The notes under the pieces: generated by a model | Told to the model about the DNA's origin: nothing | The model's input: the letters and a program-made list of their open reading frames with translations, nothing else | The model's database searches: none | From: Maritimibacter sp. 55A14 | GTDB lineage: Bacteria > Pseudomonadota > Alphaproteobacteria > Rhodobacterales > Rhodobacteraceae | Reading direction: 5' to 3' | Assembly (NCBI RefSeq): GCF_003122205.1 | Contig: NZ_QEYE01000008.1 | Location: 1 to 64,000, forward strand | DNA length: 64,000 nt | Translations under genes and position numbers: made by a program | In this document: positions 61,023 to 64,000 of the stretch, one piece after another | How positions within the stretch are numbered: the first letter of the stretch is position 1 | Layout of the letters: each line of letters begins with the position of its first letter

Positions 61023-62054
61023 ATGGCGACCATGGACATCTTCAACGCGGATGCGTTTCGCACCCGCGAACTGACGGATGCGATCAACAGCATCCCGAAC
61101 CAGTGGGGCCGGATCGGCGATCTCGGTCTCTTCGTCCCGCGCGGCATCCGCACGCCCCAGTTCCAGGTGGAACAAAAGAACGGCGTGCTGCAGCTGATCC
61201 AGTCCTCGACGCGGGGCACCAACCTGCCGGGGCAAGCCCGCGGCAAGCGCGAGATGCGCAACTTCGCAACCGCGCGCTTCGGGCTGGAAAGCAAGATCAC
61301 CGCCGACGACATCGACGGCATCCGCCAGTTCGGGTCGGAGACCGAGCTCAAGCAGGTGGCCGACGAGATCGCCGAGCGGCAGACCGAGCTGCGTGGGTCG
61401 ATCGACATCACCCGTGAGTACCTGCGCGCCGGTGCGTTGCAGGGCCAGGTGAAGGATGCCGACGGCACGGTGCTGGTCGATCTCTTCTCGGAGTTCGGCA
61501 TCTCGCAGAAGGCCGTGGACTTCGTGCTCGGCACCGGCACCACGGACATGCAGGCGAAGGTGGCCGAGGTGACGCGGCACATCAAGCTGAACCTGCGCGG
61601 CGATGTGATGACGCGGATCCACGCGCTCTGCTCGCCCACGTTCTGGGACAAGTTCATCAACCATGCCGAGGTGAAGGAAGCCTACAAGTACTTCCAGTCC
61701 GTCCAGGACCCGCTGCGCAACGACGTGACCGGCGGCTTCACCTACAAGGGCGTGGTCTGGGAAGAGTACCTGGCCGAGGGCGACGTGCCGCAGGAAGACG
61801 GCACGACCGTCACGCAGTCCTTCATCCCCGACGGCGATGCGCGGTTCTTCCCCGTGGGCACCCGCCAGACCTTCCGCCAGTACAACGCGCCGGCGGATTA
61901 CATGGAGACGGTGAACACGCCGGGCCGCGACTTCTACTCGAAGGCGATGCCGGACCCGAAGGCCAACCGCTGGGTCGACGTGGAGGCGCAGATGAACACG
62001 CTGCCCATGTGCGTCCGCCCCGCGACCCTGGTGCGCGGGCATTCGTCCAACTGA
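61023..62054 (+). CDS. Major capsid protein, gpE family
   Basis: This 343-residue protein matches phage major capsid protein E: FNADAFRTRELTDAINSIPN, LNLRGDVMTRIHALCSPTFW, GGFTYKGVVWEEYL and FFPVGTRQTFRQYNAPADYM. It forms the HK97-fold shell. The length is normal for gpE (341 in lambda). CAGAAAGGCAGAAACC precedes the ATG. Confidence 0.94.
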   Translation: MATMDIFNADAFRTRELTDAINSIPNQWGRIGDLGLFVPRGIRTPQFQVEQKNGVLQLIQSSTRGTNLPGQARGKREMRNFATARFGLESKITADDIDGIRQFGSETELKQVADEIAERQTELRGSIDITREYLRAGALQGQVKDADGTVLVDLFSEFGISQKAVDFVLGTGTTDMQAKVAEVTRHIKLNLRGDVMTRIHALCSPTFWDKFINHAEVKEAYKYFQSVQDPLRNDVTGGFTYKGVVWEEYLAEGDVPQEDGTTVTQSFIPDGDARFFPVGTRQTFRQYNAPADYMETVNTPGRDFYSKAMPDPKANRWVDVEAQMNTLPMCVRPATLVRGHSSN

Positions 62055-62134
62055 TCATAGTGCCGGCGACGGCGCCTGATCCGGCGACGGCCGGGGTCTG
62101 ATCCCCGGCCGCGCCCTGATGATGGAGAGAGAAC

Positions 62135-62398
62135 ATGGCAGATGCGAGCGTGATCATCGACCGGTCCTATACCTACCAGCTCAATTCCGCGCAGAAGCGC
62201 ACGCTTCCCGTGGGCTGGCGCGGGGCCGTCGACGCCAAGGTGGCCGAGGACATCCGGAAGCGGAAATTCGGTCGTATCGAAAAGACCGCAAAAGCCGCAC
62301 CGGCAAAGGACGCAAAAGCCGCACCGGCAAAGGACGCAAAACCTGCGGGCAAGGACCCCGCGCCGCAGACCGTCGGCAAACCCGCAGACCAGGGCTGA
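62135..62398 (+). CDS. Small protein at the gpFI position, with repeat
   Basis: This 87-residue protein has an ordered N-terminal half (ADASVIIDRSYTYQLNSAQK, RGAVDAKVAEDIRKRKFGRI) and a low-complexity Lys/Ala/Pro tail. The tail includes a 24-base direct repeat (62288-62311 and 62312-62335) coding AKAAPAKD twice. It sits where lambda has FI, a packaging accessory protein. Confidence 0.65.
   Translation: MADASVIIDRSYTYQLNSAQKRTLPVGWRGAVDAKVAEDIRKRKFGRIEKTAKAAPAKDAKAAPAKDAKPAGKDPAPQTVGKPADQG
62288..62335 (+). repeat. 24-base tandem repeat, two copies
   Basis: The units 62288-62311 and 62312-62335 are identical and in frame, adding eight residues each to the tail of the 87-residue protein. Such repeats can change copy number by slippage. 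Confidence 0.85.
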
Positions 62399-62410
62399 CG
62401 GGTCGCCATC

Positions 62411-62731
62411 GTGACCGCCGTCGCCAAGGCCATGGGCGCCGTATTCCGGGACCGCAACCTGACGGTGGCGGCAACCTGGCGGGCGCTGCCCGACGTGACG
62501 GCGGTGCCGGTGCGGCTGATCCGGCTGTCACCGGACGCGGTCGCGGAATGGAACGGCGGGCGACTCATACAGGACACGAACGTGGTCGAGCTGCTGATCA
62601 GCGCGGCGCCCAACTTGGCCGAGGGGCACAGGATCGAGATCGGCGCGGAGGTCTTCGAGGTCGTCGGCACGCCGCAGCGTGACAGCGACCGGCTGGTCTG
62701 GCGGGTGGAATTGACGGAGTGTGAGGCGTGA
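62411..62731 (+). CDS. Head-tail connector at the gpFII position (106 aa)
   Basis: This protein has AMGAVFRDRNLTVAATWRAL, RLIRLSPDAVAEWNGGRLIQ and RIEIGAEVFEVVGTPQRDSD, mostly beta, as expected for gpFII-type connectors. It starts with GTG at 62411; ATG at 62432 is the alternative. The position after E and FI supports the assignment more than the sequence does. Confidence 0.6.
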   Translation: MTAVAKAMGAVFRDRNLTVAATWRALPDVTAVPVRLIRLSPDAVAEWNGGRLIQDTNVVELLISAAPNLAEGHRIEIGAEVFEVVGTPQRDSDRLVWRVELTECEA

Positions 62732-63384
62732 AACTCGGGCTTGAGATCAAGCCGAAGCTCGCGGCCGTCATGGCCGGCGAGATTGAGGCGGGCGAGCGCG
62801 CCGTGACCAAGGGCATTACCTCGACCAGCATCGGCCTGAAAACCGACTGGCGCCAGCAGATCACCGGCGCGGGTCTGGGCCGGCGGCTGGCCAACGCGAT
62901 CCGGTCGGAAGTGTTTCCGAAGGGCCAGCCAAGCCTTGAGGCCGCCGCGCTGGTCTGGTCGAGCGCCAACGACATCGTCGACGCGCATGATCGCGGCGCC
63001 ACGATCCGCGCCCGGTCGGGCTTCTTCCTTGCGATCCCGACGGATGCGGCCGGCCGCGCGCCTGGCGGTCGGCGTCTGACGCCGGGGCAGTGGGAGCAGC
63101 GCCGCGGCACGAAGCTGCGTTTCGTGCGGCGGCGTGGAAAGCCGAGCCTCCTGGTCACCGACGACGCGCGGATCAACACCCGCGGCGTCGCCCAGAAAAA
63201 GCGCGGCAAGCGGCGCAAGGACGGCACCCTGACCGGGGCCACGACTGTGCCGATCTTCGTGCTGATGCCGCAGGTCAAGCTGCCCGCCCGGCTGGACCTC
63301 GATGCCGACACGCGGAAATGGGACGCCCGGCTGCCCGACATGATCGTCGATGCCTGGGTGTCGCGGAAAGTAGGCGGGGAATGA
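62728..63384 (+). CDS. DUF6441-like tail completion protein at the gpZ position
   Basis: This 218-residue protein has TKGITSTSIGLKTDWRQQIT, RRLANAIRSEVFPKGQPSLE, ALVWSSANDIVDAHDRGATI and PIFVLMPQVKLPARLDLDAD. This matches the DUF6441 pattern seen in lambda-like tails. It starts at GTG overlapping the previous stop (GTGA) and ends overlapping the next start (ATGA). Confidence 0.75.
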   Translation: MKLGLEIKPKLAAVMAGEIEAGERAVTKGITSTSIGLKTDWRQQITGAGLGRRLANAIRSEVFPKGQPSLEAAALVWSSANDIVDAHDRGATIRARSGFFLAIPTDAAGRAPGGRRLTPGQWEQRRGTKLRFVRRRGKPSLLVTDDARINTRGVAQKKRGKRRKDGTLTGATTVPIFVLMPQVKLPARLDLDADTRKWDARLPDMIVDAWVSRKVGGE

Positions 63385-63818
63385 GCACCAAGTCCGAGAC
63401 CGTTCTGGCCGCACTGGCCGCCGCGCTGAAATCGGCCATGCCCACGGGCGTGGTCTTCGAGCGCAACGCGGCCCTGCCAGAGAAAATCGCGGCCAAGGGT
63501 CACGCGATCCTGCGCGATGGCGACCCCGGCCAACCCTCGGCGCTGATGTCGCCGGTGCGTTACATCTACGAGCACCGCGCCGAGATCGACCTGATCGTCG
63601 AGGGCCGCGACGCCGAGACGCGCGATGCGCGGTTCGACACGCTCAAGACCGCGCTCGGCACGGCGCTCGCCGCCGACCGCACGCTGGGCGGTCTGACCGA
63701 CTACGTGCTGGGCGACGCGCCCGCGCCGCTCAACATCGTCGCCGAGGGCGCGGAGGCGGTGAAGGCCGCGACCGTGGCCGTCACGCTGACCTACGAGACC
63801 AGCGACCCGCTGGCCTGA
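63381..63818 (+). CDS. Tail terminator-like protein at the gpU position (145 aa)
   Basis: MSTKSETVLAALAAALKSAM begins an alpha/beta protein with GHAILRDGDPGQPSALMSPV, IYEHRAEIDLIVEGRDAETR and AVTLTYETSDPLA at the end. This layout fits tail-terminator or gpU-type proteins. The assignment leans on gene order. Confidence 0.65.
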   Translation: MSTKSETVLAALAAALKSAMPTGVVFERNAALPEKIAAKGHAILRDGDPGQPSALMSPVRYIYEHRAEIDLIVEGRDAETRDARFDTLKTALGTALAADRTLGGLTDYVLGDAPAPLNIVAEGAEAVKAATVAVTLTYETSDPLA

Positions 63819-63849
63819 GACCACACACCAAAACGAGGAGACAAAGGAC

Positions 63850-64000
63850 ATGGCACGCGGAACAGGTGCACGGTCGCAACTGGCGGCTGCGTTTGAGACG
63901 GTCTACGGTACGCCGCCCGCCAGCGGTTTCTTTCAGATGCCGTTTGCGAACGATAACGTGGGCTCGGAGCAGCCGCTTCTGGACAACGAACTGCTCGGGT
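63850..64000 (+). CDS. Tail tube protein, N-terminal fragment (cut by window end)
   Basis: MARGTGARSQLAAAFETVYG continues with TPPASGFFQMPFANDNVGSE and runs off the window. This N-terminus is typical of phage tail tube proteins, the gpV position in lambda. GGAG at 63836-63839 precedes the ATG. Confidence 0.75.
   Translation, partial: MARGTGARSQLAAAFETVYGTPPASGFFQMPFANDNVGSEQPLLDNELLG

Noticed and set aside
39971-64000. CRISPR array or Mu-type transposable phage
   Set aside because: No spaced direct repeats are present. The integrase is of the tyrosine type at a tRNA, and the head genes follow lambda order.

Overview
The window is GC-rich alphaproteobacterial DNA. The gene content fits a marine Rhodobacteraceae/Roseobacteraceae chromosome: alphaproteobacterial S10-spc-alpha ribosomal proteins, an ATP12 assembly factor, the AapJQMP general amino-acid transporter, the rpmH-rnpA-yidD ... 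yidC-engB-argB block, and a GapR-type domain in the prophage. The exact genus cannot be read from the sequence.

Region 1 (1-14.6 kb) is the translation superoperon on the + strand: the tuf 3' end, then rpsJ-rplC-rplD-rplW-rplB-rpsS-rplV-rpsC-rplP // rpmC-rpsQ-rplN-rplX-rplE-rpsN-rpsH-rplF-rplR-rpsE-rpmD-rplO-secY-adk // rpsM-rpsK-rpoA-rplQ. It has many 1-4 nt stop/start overlaps. GC-rich stem-loops sit in several of the longer gaps, including a terminator-like hairpin with a T run between rplP and rpmC.

Region 2 (14.7-24.6 kb, + strand) holds a DegP-like protease, rarA, a fluoride channel (crcB/fluC), an RluA-type pseudouridine synthase, ATP12 and the aapJQMP transporter, which ends in a perfect inverted-repeat terminator.

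Region 3 (24.6-36.0 kb, - strand) runs rpmH-rnpA-yidD, a DUF2254 membrane protein, ttcA, an EAL protein with a broken GGDEF, yidC, a MOSC protein, engB, argB, a sterol-desaturase-like protein, a ferredoxin-like protein and a SixA-type phosphatase. A clear promoter lies ahead of rpmH.

Region 4 (36.2-39.97 kb, + strand) has a TVP38/DedA membrane protein coupled to a flavin disulfide reductase, an orphan histidine kinase, and tRNA-Arg(ACG) with its own promoter.

Region 5 (39.97 kb to the window end) is a prophage integrated at tRNA-Arg. The leftward early operon ends in a tyrosine integrase. It holds an excisionase-like HTH protein, DUF4326, two HNH proteins, an ASCH protein, three micro membrane proteins, and an unusual fusion of an FtsK-gamma DNA-binding domain to a GapR domain. 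A CI/Cro-like switch follows at 47.2-48.1 kb. Here 15-bp CTCACAAnTTGTGAG operators sit exactly inside the -35/-10 spacers, and both the repressor and the Cro-like gene look leaderless. Next come a reversed WYL-TerB moron, a rightward block (HTH protein, beta-class DNA methyltransferase, a protein of five tandem HTH-like units, a replication-initiator-like protein, 10-bp phased repeats), and a morphogenesis block in phage-lambda order (Nu1-A-W-B-C/Nu3-D-E-FI-FII-Z-U-V), cut by the window end. The right attachment site lies outside the window.
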